DNA of 64,000 nucleotides from contig NZ_FMBW01000069.1 of NCBI RefSeq assembly GCF_900091725.1, forward strand, positions 27,692 through 91,691. Direction: 5' to 3'. The translations under genes were made by a program, and so were the position numbers. The notes below the pieces were generated by a model that saw only the letters and a list, made by a program, of their open reading frames with translations, was not told the origin of the DNA and ran no database searches. Each line of letters opens with the position of its first letter. Positions within the stretch are counted from its first letter, which is position 1. Of this stretch, positions 18,054 through 27,533 are shown in pieces. The stretch comes from Streptomyces sp. DvalAA-43. GTDB taxonomy: Bacteria > Actinomycetota > Actinomycetes > Streptomycetales > Streptomycetaceae.

Positions 18054-18891
18054 GGGATCCTCCTCAAGAGCGGCGCGACTGGCGGGCCTGATGGTGCGGG
18101 CTCGTCGGCGAACGGCGGATGAACAGCCGTGTCCGGGCCCGTCGCCCGGACACACCGGCCCCAATGTGCTGTTCGGAGGCACACCGGCCACGCGGACGCG
18201 GCCGGAACGGGGCCGGTCGCGCGCAGTGTGCCACGGTTCGCCGCCGCCCGTACGGAACTTCGCCGCAATCCCCTCCGACGCGAGTCTGCCCTGGCAGCAC
18301 AGTACGCGTTGGGCCTTCCGGCTCCCTTGCCGTACCGCCAGGCTGGGTCGGTCCTTGCTCCAGCGGGCGGGGGCAGCTCTGAGTCGTCGTCCTCGCACAG
18401 ACGTGCACTGGCCTCGGCGCTTCGAGCCGTGCGCTTCCTCGTCAGGCTGGGCTCGACCGTGGTGCCCTCGTCCGCGACTCTGAGATGGGAGCCCGGGTCC
18501 TGCCGCAGTCTGATCATGCCGCCAGGCCGCGTCCGGCAGCCCCGGGCCCGGGTACGTGGCGGCCCTGGGGACACCCTCCGGAGCGACCAACGTTCGCAAC
18601 CGTGGTTTTGGTGCCCTCGCCGGCCACGGCCAAGCGGCGGTCGCCCTTCGGGTGACCGAGGATCGCAACTCGATGCAGTCGAACGCGGAGGATTCCTCGC
18701 GCTCGTGTGGCGGTCGCCCCTTCGTTTCTGTTCCTGAGGCTCCAACGCGTGTTCTGTCAAGTCAGGATTGGAACAGCTGGGGAGAACGACGCAGTGTTGG
18801 ACCCGGCCGCTGGCCGATTGAGGGTTGGGGTGGTGGGTTGATCGGTCCGCAAGTCTTGATCGCTGGCGAGCGTGCTGCTTGGCTTGCCGGT
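18054..18891. other. long gene-free region upstream of nitrilase
   Basis: About 840 bases with open frames on both strands but no start signals or family resemblance. The segment near 18595-18680 (CGACCGCC and GACCGAGGATCGCAA) shares short stretches with 19445-19560, as if both were remnants of one repeat. The nitrilase and the acetyltransferase genes point away from this region. Confidence 0.4.
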
Positions 18892-19431
18892 ATGACTGAG
18901 CTCGGACCCATTGCCTGGCCGCCTGCCCCGATCAGGACCGAGCGGCTCGTGCTCCGTGAGCCCGAGGCCCAGGACCGTGCGGCGTTCATCGAGCTGCTCG
19001 CCTCGCCAGAGGTGCACACCTACCTCGGAGGCCCCCGGCCGCGTGACGAGCTTGAGCGCGAGTTGCCCGCGGTGCCCGAGCGGTGGACGGGGAGCTTCGT
19101 CGTTGATCTCGACGGGGTGATGATCGGCCAGATCCTGCTCAGGAGAGCGCCGGAGCACCATCGCCCGGCTGCGGCGGGGAAGGCGGATCTCGGCTACCTG
19201 TTCCTGCCGCGGGCATGGGGATTCGGGTACGCCGCCGAGTCGTGCGCGGCGGCACTCGACTGGTTCGACGGCGTCCTTCCCGGCGAGCCGGTGGTGCTCG
19301 CCACCCAGACCGCCAACGTCGGCTCGATGCGCCTCGCGGCAAAGCTGGGGTTCACCGAGGTGGAGCGGTTCCGGGCCTGGGACGCTGAGCAGTGGCTCGG
19401 CATGCGGTCCCCGGTCACGGCGTGCGATTGA
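18892..19431 (+). CDS. GNAT-family N-acetyltransferase (RimJ/RimL type)
   Basis: Acetyltransferase of 179 residues. It opens with RTERLVLREPEAQDRAAF, the standard first strand of the RimJ/RimL group. A motif-A region follows in YLFLPRAWGFGYAAES and the C-terminal signature in NVGSMRLAAKLGFTEVERF. It probably acetylates a small amine or a protein N-terminus. The ATG is embedded in GGTATGACTGAG without a strong ribosome site. It is isolated between a gene-free stretch and IS remnants. Confidence 0.85.
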   Translation: MTELGPIAWPPAPIRTERLVLREPEAQDRAAFIELLASPEVHTYLGGPRPRDELERELPAVPERWTGSFVVDLDGVMIGQILLRRAPEHHRPAAAGKADLGYLFLPRAWGFGYAAESCAAALDWFDGVLPGEPVVLATQTANVGSMRLAAKLGFTEVERFRAWDAEQWLGMRSPVTACD

Positions 19432-19649
19432 GCACGCGAAAGGCCACGCCCTGGCCGAGGTGGCGGTCGTCCTCCAGGGCGACCGAGGATCGCAATGGGG
19501 CGTAGCGCAGCAGTACGACATCGCCGATCGGGTGGCGGTCGCCCTTCGGGGCGGCAAGCGTCCCGCGCCATTGCTGCTCCTCGTCGCCAGCGTCCAAGAG
19601 GAGACTGAGCGCCGGCCCCAGAGCGAAGATGGTTGTCCGCGCGAGAAGA

Positions 19650-19804
19650 ACACGCACCCAGTCGGCATGGGCCACGGTCACAGCGGCGGGCTGACCCAGG
19701 TGCTCGGCACGCAGTACGGCCTGGATCTTGGTGGCCTCGTCGGCGATGTTACGCCGGCGGGCGCGTTTGAGGACCACACTGATCTGCGTGATCGTCAGCT
19801 GCAA
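19650..19804 (-). pseudogene. IS110-family transposase remnant
   Basis: A segment of about 50 residues, LTITQISVVLKRARRRN to AVLRAEHLGQPAAVT, matches the middle of IS110-type transposases. Just upstream (19805-19860) the residues RRRIGDRTVFDKLLQ look like the N-terminus of an IS5-type transposase. The two fragments are fused, so both copies are dead. Further downstream the frame stays open but is unlike any family I know. Confidence 0.5.
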
Positions 19805-19826
19805 CAGCTTGTCGAAAACAGTGCGG

Positions 19827-20252
19827 TCACCGATGCGCCGCCGGTGGCAGCCCAGCGGGCGGCGTTGTGGGGCAGGCCGCGGCCTCGTCCCACGCAGCGA
19901 GCGGAACCTGGACGTCCGGCGCGTCGAGCAGCGCGTCCGCGTCCGTGTCCCACTTCTCCAGGATCCCGGTATACGGGTGGGCCGGGTGCCCGCACCGGCC
20001 GGTCCGGGGAAACCGCGCGTCCAGAGCCTCCGCCGCGGCGGCGAGCGCGTCCACCACCGCCCGCTCGACGGGGGCGCCGCGGCGCCCGAGGACGTACGGT
20101 GCCATGTTCACCAGACCGAAGGTGAGCAGGACCGCCTGCTCACCGCCCGGTTCAGCGATGAGCAGGCGGGCGCACTCCAGGACGACGGGGTCCGCGTCCT
20201 CGGGGGCGGTGTCCGGCCCGACTCCGGCCCATTTCTCGATCAGTTCAGTCAT
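19827..20252 (-). CDS. hypothetical protein, probably truncated at the C-terminus
   Basis: 141-residue acidic soluble protein, family not recognised. It starts with MTELIEKWAGVGPD (ATG 20252) and shows good codon bias up to about residue 124. The last residues run into the transposase fragment beginning near 19860 and lose that character, suggesting the original end was replaced. No membrane segment or motif. The IS256 element lies 79 bases upstream and may have separated it from its promoter. Confidence 0.5.
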   Translation of the reverse strand: MTELIEKWAGVGPDTAPEDADPVVLECARLLIAEPGGEQAVLLTFGLVNMAPYVLGRRGAPVERAVVDALAAAAEALDARFPRTGRCGHPAHPYTGILEKWDTDADALLDAPDVQVPLAAWDEAAACPTTPPAGLPPAAHR

Positions 20253-20330
20253 GATCAAGAAAACGCCGCCCGCGCCCCCCGCGGTTCCGGTGAGCGCCGA
20301 GCTCCCTGAGTACGGCAACGGTCCTTGTGG

Positions 20331-21709
20331 GGGTCTGTCAAACGAGCGGTGTAACTCAGGTTGTTGGAGTTACTGACGGGCTGCGGAAAGCCTGCCGTCG
20401 AAGGTGATGTCGAAGGCGTTGAGGGCGGTCTTCCAGCGCATGGTCCAGCGGGCCTGGCCCTTGCCGGTGGGGTCGAGCGACATGATCGCCATGTAGACGC
20501 ACTTCAGGGCGGTCTGCTCGTTGGGGAAGTGGCCGCGGGCCTCGACCGCTCGGCGAATCCTGGCGTTGACGGACTCGATCGCGTTGGTGGTGCAGACGAT
20601 GCGGCGGATCTCGGTGTCGAAGCGGAGGAACAGGGTGAACTCCTCCCACGCGTTCTCCCGGAGCCGGACGATCGCCGGGTACTTCTTGCCCCAGGTGTCG
20701 GCGAACTCGGCGAACCGCTCGAGGGCGGCCTCCTCGGTCGCCGCGGTACAGACGGGCTTGAGGACCTTCGCGATCCTGTCCCAGTCCTGGCGGGCGGCAT
20801 AGCGGAAGGAGTTCCGCAGCAGGTGGACCACGCAGGTCTGGACGGTCGTGCGGGGCCAGACGGCCCCGACCGCGTCGGGCAGGCCCTTGAGCCCGTCGCA
20901 GACCAGCATGAGAACGTCGTTCACGCCGCGGTTCTTGATCTCGGTGAGGATACGCATCCAGTGCTTGGCGCCCTCGCCGCCGTCGCCGGCCCACAGCCCG
21001 AGGATGCCCCGCCGCCCCTCGGCCGTGACCCGCGAGGGCGACATATAGGGGCCGGTTGGCGACCGCCCCGTCGCGGACCTTCACGTGGATGGCGTCGATG
21101 AAGACCACCGGGTAGACCATCGAGGGGCCGGTTCTGCCATTCGGCCATGCCCTCAAGGACCTTGTCGGTGACCGTGGAGATCGTCTGGCGGGACACGTCG
21201 GCGCCGTGGACCTCGGCCAGATGGGCCTGGACCTCGCCGGTGGTCAGGCCCTTCGCCGCAAGCGAGATCACCATCTCGTCCACGCCGGACAGACGCTTCT
21301 GCCGCTTCTCGACGATCCTCGGCTCGAAGGAACCCCCGCGGTCGCGGGGCACGGCTGTCTTCACCGGGCCGACATCGGTCAGTACGGTCTTGGCGCGGGT
21401 GCCGTTGCGTGAGTTGCCGCCGTTCTTCCCGGCGGGATCGTGCTTGTCATAGCCGAGGTGGTCGGTGATCTCGCCCTCGAGGGCCGATTCCAAAAGCCCG
21501 CTCGGTCAACTGCTGAAGCAGCCCGCCCTCCCCGGTCAGCTGCAAGCCCTCGGCCTGAGCCCGCCCACCAGCTCGTCAATCAGCCGGTCGTCCACAGATT
21601 TCGACGGCACCGCCTCAGACGGCTCGACAGTCTCGACCTCAGGCACGTTATTGCTGGTCATCGATGCATCTTCCATGATCGGGAGTTACACCGAACGTTT
21701 TACAGTCCC
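20331..21709 (-). mobile_element. IS256-family insertion sequence (degenerate)
   Basis: About 1.38 kb bounded by imperfect inverted repeats: left GGGTCTGTCAAACG...CGGTGTAACTC (20331-20357), right end complement GGGACTGTAAAACG...CGGTGTAACTC. It contains one transposase gene with several frameshifts. No matching target duplication is visible (CCTTGTGG on the left, ACGACACC on the right), which fits an old or recombined copy. Confidence 0.85.
20370..21676 (-). pseudogene. IS256-family transposase, frameshifted
   Basis: Mutator/IS256-type DDE transposase split over several frames. The start MEDASMTSNNVPEVE (ATG 21676) runs to DELVGG; a shift leads to LTGEGGLLQQLT; another to LESALEGEITDHLGYDKHD and onward to EGMAEWQNRPLDG. 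Two further shifts give VVFIDAIHVKVRDG and the long C-terminal part with CTTNAIESVNARIRRA and WTMRWKTALNAF. All regions of the protein are present (about 430 residues), so the gene was complete and was broken by single-base changes. Inactive unless these are sequencing errors. Confidence 0.88.
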
Positions 21710-21743
21710 ACGACACCACCTAACAAAGCCCTACTAGGGCCGT

Positions 21744-22037
21744 TCAGGTCTCTGGCCAGCGGGGGTGTGTGGGTTCGAGGCCGAGGAGGTCGAATAGGTG
21801 GAGCTGGATACCCCGGGTGATGGCGATGACGGGTGGGTCGGTGGCCCTGCCGACTCGTAGCCGGAGGTCGGAGAGGCGGTAGAGGATCATCCGGCCGGTG
21901 GGCCGCACTTTCTGGTTGCCGGGGTAAAGGCCCCGCATCTTCTGGTCGGCCCCGAGCGCCCGGCGGACCTGGCGTTCGATCAGGCAGAACAGCAGCGGGG
22001 CCAGGCAGATCACCGCCATACGGGAGTTAACCATCAC
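21744..22037 (-). pseudogene. IS4/IS1634-type transposase C-terminal remnant
   Basis: A 97-residue frame with VNSRMAVICLAPLLFCLIER, ADQKMRGLYPGNQ and TDPPVIAITRGIQLHLFDLL matches the C-terminus of large IS4/IS1634-like transposases common in actinobacteria. The N-terminal bulk is missing; the fragment lies directly beside the right end of the IS256 copy. Confidence 0.65.
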
Positions 22038-22095
22038 GCCGCCTCCACATATACCGAGGTCCAGTGCAATGTCACATTACAAATGCATCCTGAGT

Positions 22096-22108
22096 GCATC
22101 AGTGATGC
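22096..22108. promoter_or_regulatory. 13-bp dyad upstream of secreted-protein gene
   Basis: GCATCAGTGATGC is a perfect palindrome around a central G, 38 bases before the ATG at 22146, in a locally AT-rich stretch where TGCATC also repeats. It could be an operator for the secreted-protein gene. Confidence 0.3.
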
Positions 22109-22145
22109 CTATGAACGACGCCTCTGAACAGGGAGAACTACCCTC

Positions 22146-22595
22146 ATGTCTCGTATCGCTCTGCTCGCCACCGCGGCCGTGGGCCTGGCCTTATTCGGCG
22201 CGGCCCCGGCCACCGCCGCACACGCCCCCACCACCACTGCCGCCACCGTGACGTGCGGTCCGTCCGCCCTCCGGGTGGGCTTGTCGACCAAGGTGTGCGC
22301 CGAAGTCACCGGCAACAGCGTGCAGCTGTACGGCCAGATAAACCTGGCGGGCCCGCCCAGCCCGGGCTCCACGCTCCCGGTCAAGGACCTGACCATGACC
22401 CTCACCGGCAACGCCGTCGGCGGCACCTCCCTCGGCCACGTGGTGCAGCCGGTTCGTTTCCAAGCCGCGACCACCCAGGTCCGTGGCGTCGGCGGCACCG
22501 TTCCCTGCGGCTCGACCGTCCACGCCGAGTTCACCTCATCCGCCCTCGGCCATCCCTCCAGCCCGGTGACCCTGAACGTTCCGGTCACCTGCTGA
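22146..22595 (+). CDS. small secreted protein of unknown function
   Basis: 149 residues with a clear Sec signal peptide: a short basic start, a hydrophobic core (IALLATAAVGLALFGAAP) and a cleavage site near residue 25 (TAAHA). The mature part is Thr/Val/Gly-rich and beta-like, with four cysteines (in VTCGPS, KVCAEV, VPCGST and the last residue), which could form two disulfides. AGGGAG lies 10 bases before the ATG, and a terminator hairpin follows 22 bases after the stop. No family recognised. Confidence 0.75.
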   Translation: MSRIALLATAAVGLALFGAAPATAAHAPTTTAATVTCGPSALRVGLSTKVCAEVTGNSVQLYGQINLAGPPSPGSTLPVKDLTMTLTGNAVGGTSLGHVVQPVRFQAATTQVRGVGGTVPCGSTVHAEFTSSALGHPSSPVTLNVPVTC

Positions 22596-22617
22596 CGAAT
22601 ATCCGACACAATGAGCA

Positions 22618-22647
22618 GGCTCCGCGGCCGGAACCGGACGCGGAGCC
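22618..22647 (+). terminator. transcription terminator hairpin
   Basis: GGCTCCGCG (22618-22626) pairs perfectly with CGCGGAGCC (22639-22647) around a 12-base loop. It lies 22 bases after the stop of the secreted-protein gene. There is no long T tail, as is usual in this group. Confidence 0.65.
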
Positions 22648-23384
22648 TTCCTACGGCAGCGAGGGCGGTTACTTCGGGCAGCCCTTGAATTCCCCGTTCT
22701 CCCACGCTGTGCGGCAGATGGCCCGCCAAGGGGCGGCCCGAAGATGAGGTGACCCCGGCAAGGGGTTTCTCCCTGGCGGGCGGGTGGTCGACGGGCGTGG
22801 TCAAGGGGGCCCACGGCGCCAACTGCTTCCCTACGACACTCTCCGCAACGCCCGACCCGAGGAACCGCCGGCCTCTCACGCGGGCGCAGTGTCGACCCCG
22901 TGCTCCTGGTCGTGCTCGTCGCCGGTCCGGTGCCCAGCGGGCAGCGCCCTGATTCAGGGCCGGGTCAGGCCGTGGTCCCGGCCCGGCTCATGGTCGGGTC
23001 TGTGGTCGGACCGCCCCGGTCGCGACGCTGTGGATGGAGGCCGGCCCCGACCGGCTCAACCATCACCCGCCCCGGCCGCCGGGACGCTGGGAGCCCCCGA
23101 TACTTGGCGGGTCGCCGTCTTCCGGAGGCAGACACCGTACGGGGGAATCGCTGGACCGTCTTCGACGGCGGTATGGCGTCGTTCTTCCTGGCAGTCCTGA
23201 CCGGCGAGACCGACCCCGTTCAGCGAGTGGATCGAGGCGGCCGCCCAGCACGTGTTCACGAAGTGGCAGGAGGCCTAGGCACCGCCCACGCCCAGGCGCG
23301 CGCAGCACGACCATGCCCTCACACCAGGCGAAGGAGCCGTGCCGCCCGGAGGCTGGCGGCACGGCCGGTACTGGATCGCTCGCT
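22648..23384 (+). pseudogene. gene-poor stretch with a decayed frame near 23150-23278
   Basis: Most of this stretch has no recognisable gene. Near 23170 the residues MASFFLAVLTGETDP have a coding look, and a one-base shift continues into FSEWIEAAAQHVFTKWQEA ending at TAG 23276. This resembles the tail of a small soluble protein (an SMI1/KNR4-like C-terminus is one possibility, weakly supported). The 5' part cannot be followed. Treated as a broken gene of unknown family. Confidence 0.3.
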
Positions 23385-23560
23385 TCAATGCCCGCAGCCG
23401 GACAGGGGGGGTGTCGAGGTACTTCCACGTCTGGGGTCCGATCTGCCCGTCGGGCTTGAGACCGCTGCAGCTCTGAACGGCACGTACGGCGACGTCGGCA
23501 CTTTCTCCGAACTTGCCGTCGACGGTGTGGGGTCTGGGGCTGCTGTCGGCGGCACCGGGT
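23385..23560 (-). pseudogene. peptidoglycan-binding-domain remnant
   Basis: In one leftward frame the residues DGKFGESADVAVRA and GLKPDGQIGPQTWKYLDTP match the C-terminal half of a PG_binding_1 domain (pattern GxxG, D-G-x-x-G-P-x-T-W). Upstream the frame turns into a Pro/Ala-rich linker in another phase. Probably the tail of a lost secreted wall-binding protein. Confidence 0.45.
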
Positions 23561-23803
23561 CCGGTACGTCCGGTGCGGGAGCTGCTGGTGCGGGGGCTGT
23601 CGGCGGCACCGGGCCCTCGGGTCCTGCCGCGATTCCTGGCGTCGGCGGCGCGACGGCCGGTGGCTGCCGCCCGGGGGGCCGGGGCCGGGCGGGCGGCCGC
23701 CCGCCGTTCCGGGGCGGTGGGCTGCCGGAAGGACGGGCGGGTGGTGGTGCGGGCGGTCGCCGTGGGGCTCCTGGAAGGTGCGGTGGCGGGCCGGGGCGCG
23801 GTG

Positions 23804-24868
23804 TCAGGCGCGGGGGTCGACCAGGATCTTGACGGCTGTCTCGTTGTGGTGGATCAGGGTGTCGAAGCCCTGGGTGACGAGGTCGTCCAGGCCGATGGTC
23901 CCGGTGATGAACGGGGCCAGGTCCACGCGGCCCTCCCGTACGAGTTCGATGGTCTGCGGGTGGGAGTTGACGTACGCGATGGTGCCGCGCAGGTCGATCT
24001 CCTTGAGGACGAGTTTCTGCATGTCGATCGAGGCGGGCTTGCCCCAGATCGAGATGACGGTGATGACGCCGCCGGGCCGGACGGCGTCCATCAGGGTGTC
24101 GAGGACCGCGTTGACGGAGGTGGCCTCGTAGGCGACGTCCGCTCCCCTGCCGCCGGTGAGGCGGTGTACCTCTTCGGTGACGTCGGTGGTGGCGGGGTCG
24201 ATGACGTGGTCGGCGACCCCGGTGTCCAGGGCCTTCTGCCGGCGCAGCGAGCTGAGTTCGGTGACCGCGACCTGGATGCCCATGGCCTTGAGCACCGCGC
24301 AGGTGAGCAGGCCGATGGGGCCGGCGCCGCCGACGAGGGCGAAGTCGCCGGCCTTCGCGCCCGAGCGCTGGAAGGCGTGGTATCCGACCGAGAGCGGTTC
24401 GATGAGTGCCGCCTGGTCAAGGGGGACGTCGCCGACCGGGTGGACCCAGCGGCGTTCGACGACGATCTTCTCCGCGAGTCCGCCGCCCCGGCCGCCGAGT
24501 CCGATGAAGTTCATGTCGGGCGAGAGGTGGTAGGTCGGGTTGTTCTCGCTGGTGTCGACGTCCGGGCGCAGGATGTAGGGCTCGACGACGACGCGGTCGC
24601 CCGGTTTCAGGTCGTCGACGCCTTCGCCGACCGCGTAAACGGTGCCGGACATCTCGTGGCCGAGTGTGACGGGTGCGGACTCGCCGGAGACCGGGTGCGG
24701 GTGGCCGGCCGACGGGACGAAGATGGGTCCGTCGAGGTACTCGTGCAGGTCGGTGCCGCAGATCCCGCAGTACGCGACGTCGATGCCCACGGTGCCCGGC
24801 CGTACGGCGGGCTCCGGGACGTCCTCGATGCGGATGTCACCTCGGTCGTAATAGCGTGCGGCCTTCAC
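23804..24868 (-). CDS. zinc-type alcohol dehydrogenase, 2,3-butanediol dehydrogenase-like
   Basis: Medium-chain NAD(H)-dependent dehydrogenase, 354 residues, close to (R,R)-butanediol and sorbitol-type enzymes. Catalytic zinc ligands are Cys37 in CGICGTD and His71-Glu72 in LGHEMSG. The Rossmann loop is VGGAGPIG (about residues 179-186). The family signature FIGLGGRGGGLAE is present. The lobe that in many relatives holds four cysteines for structural zinc reads EPYILRPDVDTSENNPTYH and has none, so only the catalytic zinc is expected. GTG 24868 has GAAGGAG 9 bases upstream. It is monocistronic, between a decayed region and a 900-base gap; the substrate is likely a vicinal diol or acetoin. Confidence 0.9.
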   Translation of the reverse strand: MKAARYYDRGDIRIEDVPEPAVRPGTVGIDVAYCGICGTDLHEYLDGPIFVPSAGHPHPVSGESAPVTLGHEMSGTVYAVGEGVDDLKPGDRVVVEPYILRPDVDTSENNPTYHLSPDMNFIGLGGRGGGLAEKIVVERRWVHPVGDVPLDQAALIEPLSVGYHAFQRSGAKAGDFALVGGAGPIGLLTCAVLKAMGIQVAVTELSSLRRQKALDTGVADHVIDPATTDVTEEVHRLTGGRGADVAYEATSVNAVLDTLMDAVRPGGVITVISIWGKPASIDMQKLVLKEIDLRGTIAYVNSHPQTIELVREGRVDLAPFITGTIGLDDLVTQGFDTLIHHNETAVKILVDPRA

Positions 24869-25770
24869 CTGGGATCGCTCCTTCGGCTGTGTGCTGCTCA
24901 CACCCCCCGGGGCGTCCTCCCGCCGTGGAACGGGGTCCGCGCCTCGCGCGTCTCGTGTACGCCCTCGGCCAACGTTACGGTCCGGTCCGTCCGGGCGCGC
25001 GTCGTGGCGCGCCACCGTGCCCGCCGGGCTGCCCGTACGGGGCACGGGCGCGATCGGCGCCGAAGACGGTGCGACCCCGGCGTCCGACCGACGTTGTCGC
25101 GCTGGTCGGGCGGCCACCGGATGGCTGGCGCCGTGGAGGGCACGACATTCACTCGGGAGCGCCGGTTCTTCCCCCGCACCCGGATCCGCCGCGACCTCAC
25201 CACCTCGCTCTACCGGATCCCGACCGCCGACAAGGTCCGGTGGGCGCCAGGCGTACGGAACTGCGCCTGAAGACGTCCTGGAGACCTTGGGTGAGCGGAT
25301 CGGCAACAGGCAACAAGGCGGAGTCCGTGACCATCGGCTCGGACAGGACCGAGGCTCGGCACATGCAGCGCTGCGGGGCTGATGGGTTGCAGGCGGTCGA
25401 TGGACGACGACACTCCCCTCGTAGCCGAACGCCGTCGAGGCCACTCCCCTTGTGACCTGCGTGCGAAGAAGAACGAGGCCGGGCTGTGCGTCACCCGGCC
25501 TACGCCTCCCAGGCCAACCCGATCGAGGCGCACTCCGGTCCGCTGCCGGGGGCCGGGTTCCTCCTACTCACCTCGGCGTTTCAGCGCGGCTCGGCCGCAG
25601 TGGCGACGGCAGATATGGTGCTGGGTGAAACCGGTCGGCCCGGCGCTGGCAGCCCTCGCCCGGCCACGCGAAGGCCCTCTGTGGCCGACGGTCGCGTGGT
25701 TCATAGCGGCGGTGGCGGGAGCACTGGCGCTGACGCGATTCGGTGAGGCGCCGACCGAGGATACGGGAGC
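24869..25770. other. gene-free region with IS630-type transposase scrap
   Basis: About 900 bases upstream of the dehydrogenase. The only recognisable coding trace is rightward at about 25486-25545, RHPAYASQANPIEAHSGPL, resembling the C-terminal ANPIEAHFGPLR motif of IS630-type transposases; the frame then degenerates. Nothing else supports a gene on either strand. Confidence 0.4.
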
Positions 25771-27231
25771 TCAGCCGCTCCAACGCCAGTACAGTTCGGG
25801 CCGGGGCTGTGTGCCGCAGCCGGAGAGCTTCAGCTCGGGGTTCTGCCGGTCGCGGTCGTCCCAGCGGGTGGGGAGTTCGTGGTCGTCCTGGAAGAGGCAG
25901 CGATGGTCAATGTCCATGATCCGCCAGGCGCTACGTTTCCAGGTCGTGCTCTGCCACGGCTCACGGATCCACCGCTGGCTCCCGCGGCCTCCCTCGCACC
26001 GCTCAAGTCCGACAGCCGTTGAGTTCGCAGTCAGACAGGAGTCGCGGTCGAGCCGGGGCCTGATCGTCCCGTCCTTCCTCATGTCCCACTTCTGCGCGGC
26101 TGATCCGTCACAGCCGCGGATGTCGGCTGTACCTGAGATCGCCGGCCCGGTGGCGGCGTGGAGGCACTGTGACGGTTCCCTTCCGGTGAAGTACGTCGTC
26201 CGGCCGACGTCCCCGAGGATCTCCCCGGCGCGTGGGGGCCGGTGGTTCTGCTGGTACTGCCGGTGGATCCACAGGCTCCAGTCCTTCTGGAGCGGGCCTT
26301 TGTAGGCGGTGGCGTTCGCGCACGTCCCGGTGGCCCGGCACTTCCGGTTGGCGAGGTACCAGCGCGCCACCTCGTCCTTCTCGGCCGAGGCTCCGGGGTT
26401 GAGATTCGGTGTCAGCGGCGACATGGTGTAGCCGAGGTAGGCCGACACGGGAACCCCGAGCGCGTAGCCCACCCTGCGGAAGTACCGGGCGCCGACTCCG
26501 TGGTCGGCGTGGTCGACACCGCCGCCGAGCCCGAAGGCGAACGAGGCATTGTCATGATCCATCGTCAGGATGCGCCTTGCCCGGCTCAGCCGGACCAGCG
26601 CGGAGACCACCGCGAGCAGCCGGTCCTCCGTGTAGCTCGCGGTGCTCTGGAACGGCTGAATGCTCTTCTTGTCCTGGTCGAACAGCCTGAACAGACTGTT
26701 CGCCTCCTGGCCGCGCGGCAGTCCGTCGTGGAGGTCCAGGAACGTCAGCCGCACATCGGTGTTTCTGGCGGCGTCCGCTAGCCGGTAGGACCTGACCCGG
26801 ACGCCGTCCGCCCGCACATCCGACCGTTCCCAGCGGTTGGCCGCCTCCGCCATCTCCGCGTAGGCCGCCCTCACCCCGTACTCCCTGCGGTCCACGTACT
26901 CGAGTGCCTTGACCCGGTTCTTCTTGCCGCCGTCACCGGCGGTCAGATACACCGTGTCTACCGGGCACCCGGCGCGGATGGTCTGTCTGATCTCCGGATT
27001 CAGAAAGAACAGGTCGTCATCAGGATGCGCCACGCCGACCAGGGTGCGACGGCACTGCACCGGGTCTTTCGCGTGCGCGGCCGGACGGGACGACCCGGCC
27101 GTCGTGCCCGTGCCAGGAAACGAATCGGGCATGGCCGAGCAGGCGGACCCCAGCAGGGCACAGACGATCAGCGCCGCCGCAGTCTCCGGTGTGCGGGAGG
27201 GCCGGCCCGGGTGACGCCTTCTCCAGCCCAC
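25771..27231 (-). CDS. PIG-L family deacetylase with C-terminal ricin-type lectin region, exported
   Basis: Exported zinc-dependent N-deacetylase, 486 residues. A basic N-terminus and hydrophobic segment (about residues 17-30) end at Cys31 (LLGSAC), suggesting a lipoprotein although the lipobox is not ideal. The PIG-L/LmbE motif AHPDDD lies at residues 68-73 and the second metal site in GGVDHADHGVG near residue 265. Its relatives remove N-acetyl groups from amino sugars such as GlcNAc-inositol. The C-terminal third has repeated Cys and Q-x-W elements (CDGSAAQKW, CEGGRGSQRW) of a ricin-type beta-trefoil that would bind glycan. GTG 27231 has AAAGGAG 6 bases upstream. It lies next to another exported lipoprotein gene on the same strand. 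Confidence 0.87.
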   Translation of the reverse strand: MGWRRRHPGRPSRTPETAAALIVCALLGSACSAMPDSFPGTGTTAGSSRPAAHAKDPVQCRRTLVGVAHPDDDLFFLNPEIRQTIRAGCPVDTVYLTAGDGGKKNRVKALEYVDRREYGVRAAYAEMAEAANRWERSDVRADGVRVRSYRLADAARNTDVRLTFLDLHDGLPRGQEANSLFRLFDQDKKSIQPFQSTASYTEDRLLAVVSALVRLSRARRILTMDHDNASFAFGLGGGVDHADHGVGARYFRRVGYALGVPVSAYLGYTMSPLTPNLNPGASAEKDEVARWYLANRKCRATGTCANATAYKGPLQKDWSLWIHRQYQQNHRPPRAGEILGDVGRTTYFTGREPSQCLHAATGPAISGTADIRGCDGSAAQKWDMRKDGTIRPRLDRDSCLTANSTAVGLERCEGGRGSQRWIREPWQSTTWKRSAWRIMDIDHRCLFQDDHELPTRWDDRDRQNPELKLSGCGTQPRPELYWRWSG

Positions 27232-27340
27232 CGAGGGCTCCTTTCGCCGCTGCCGATCCCCCGACGGAGGATCCTCCAACGGACGGAGCCGAAGCAACCG
27301 ACACACCGACGAGCAGCCCGGAGACAAAGGAGGTGCTGCT

Positions 27341-27471
27341 CAGAAGCCGAACGACGCGACGCGTTCCCGCAATGGCTGCCCACCTGCAATCACCACCGCG
27401 GACACACCGCACTCGCAGGCAAACCACTCGCCGGCCGCGTCCCCACCTCACAGGGCAATACACCTGGCCCT
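27341..27471 (+). pseudogene. IS481-type transposase 3' remnant
   Basis: The residues RRDAFPQWLPTCNHHRGH and TALAGKPLAGRVP match the last 40 residues of the IS481-family transposase whose fuller copy lies at 35562-36621; the two are closely similar at DNA level. The rest of the element is gone. Confidence 0.65.
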
Positions 27472-27533
27472 CGCCGGCAGCCAGGCTCCCCCGGATGCGA
27501 ACGGCGTTCTCCGACGGGGCGGTACTGATGGTG

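Noticed and set aside
18054..18668. N-terminal extension of the nitrilase by about 200 residues
   Set aside because: Arg/Pro-rich low-complexity translation; a strong ribosome site and the conserved nitrilase N-terminus begin at 18053.
25090..25270. Rightward frame with FTRERRFFPRTRIRRDL
   Set aside because: No start signal, no family, and only part of a long low-complexity frame opposite the dehydrogenase region.
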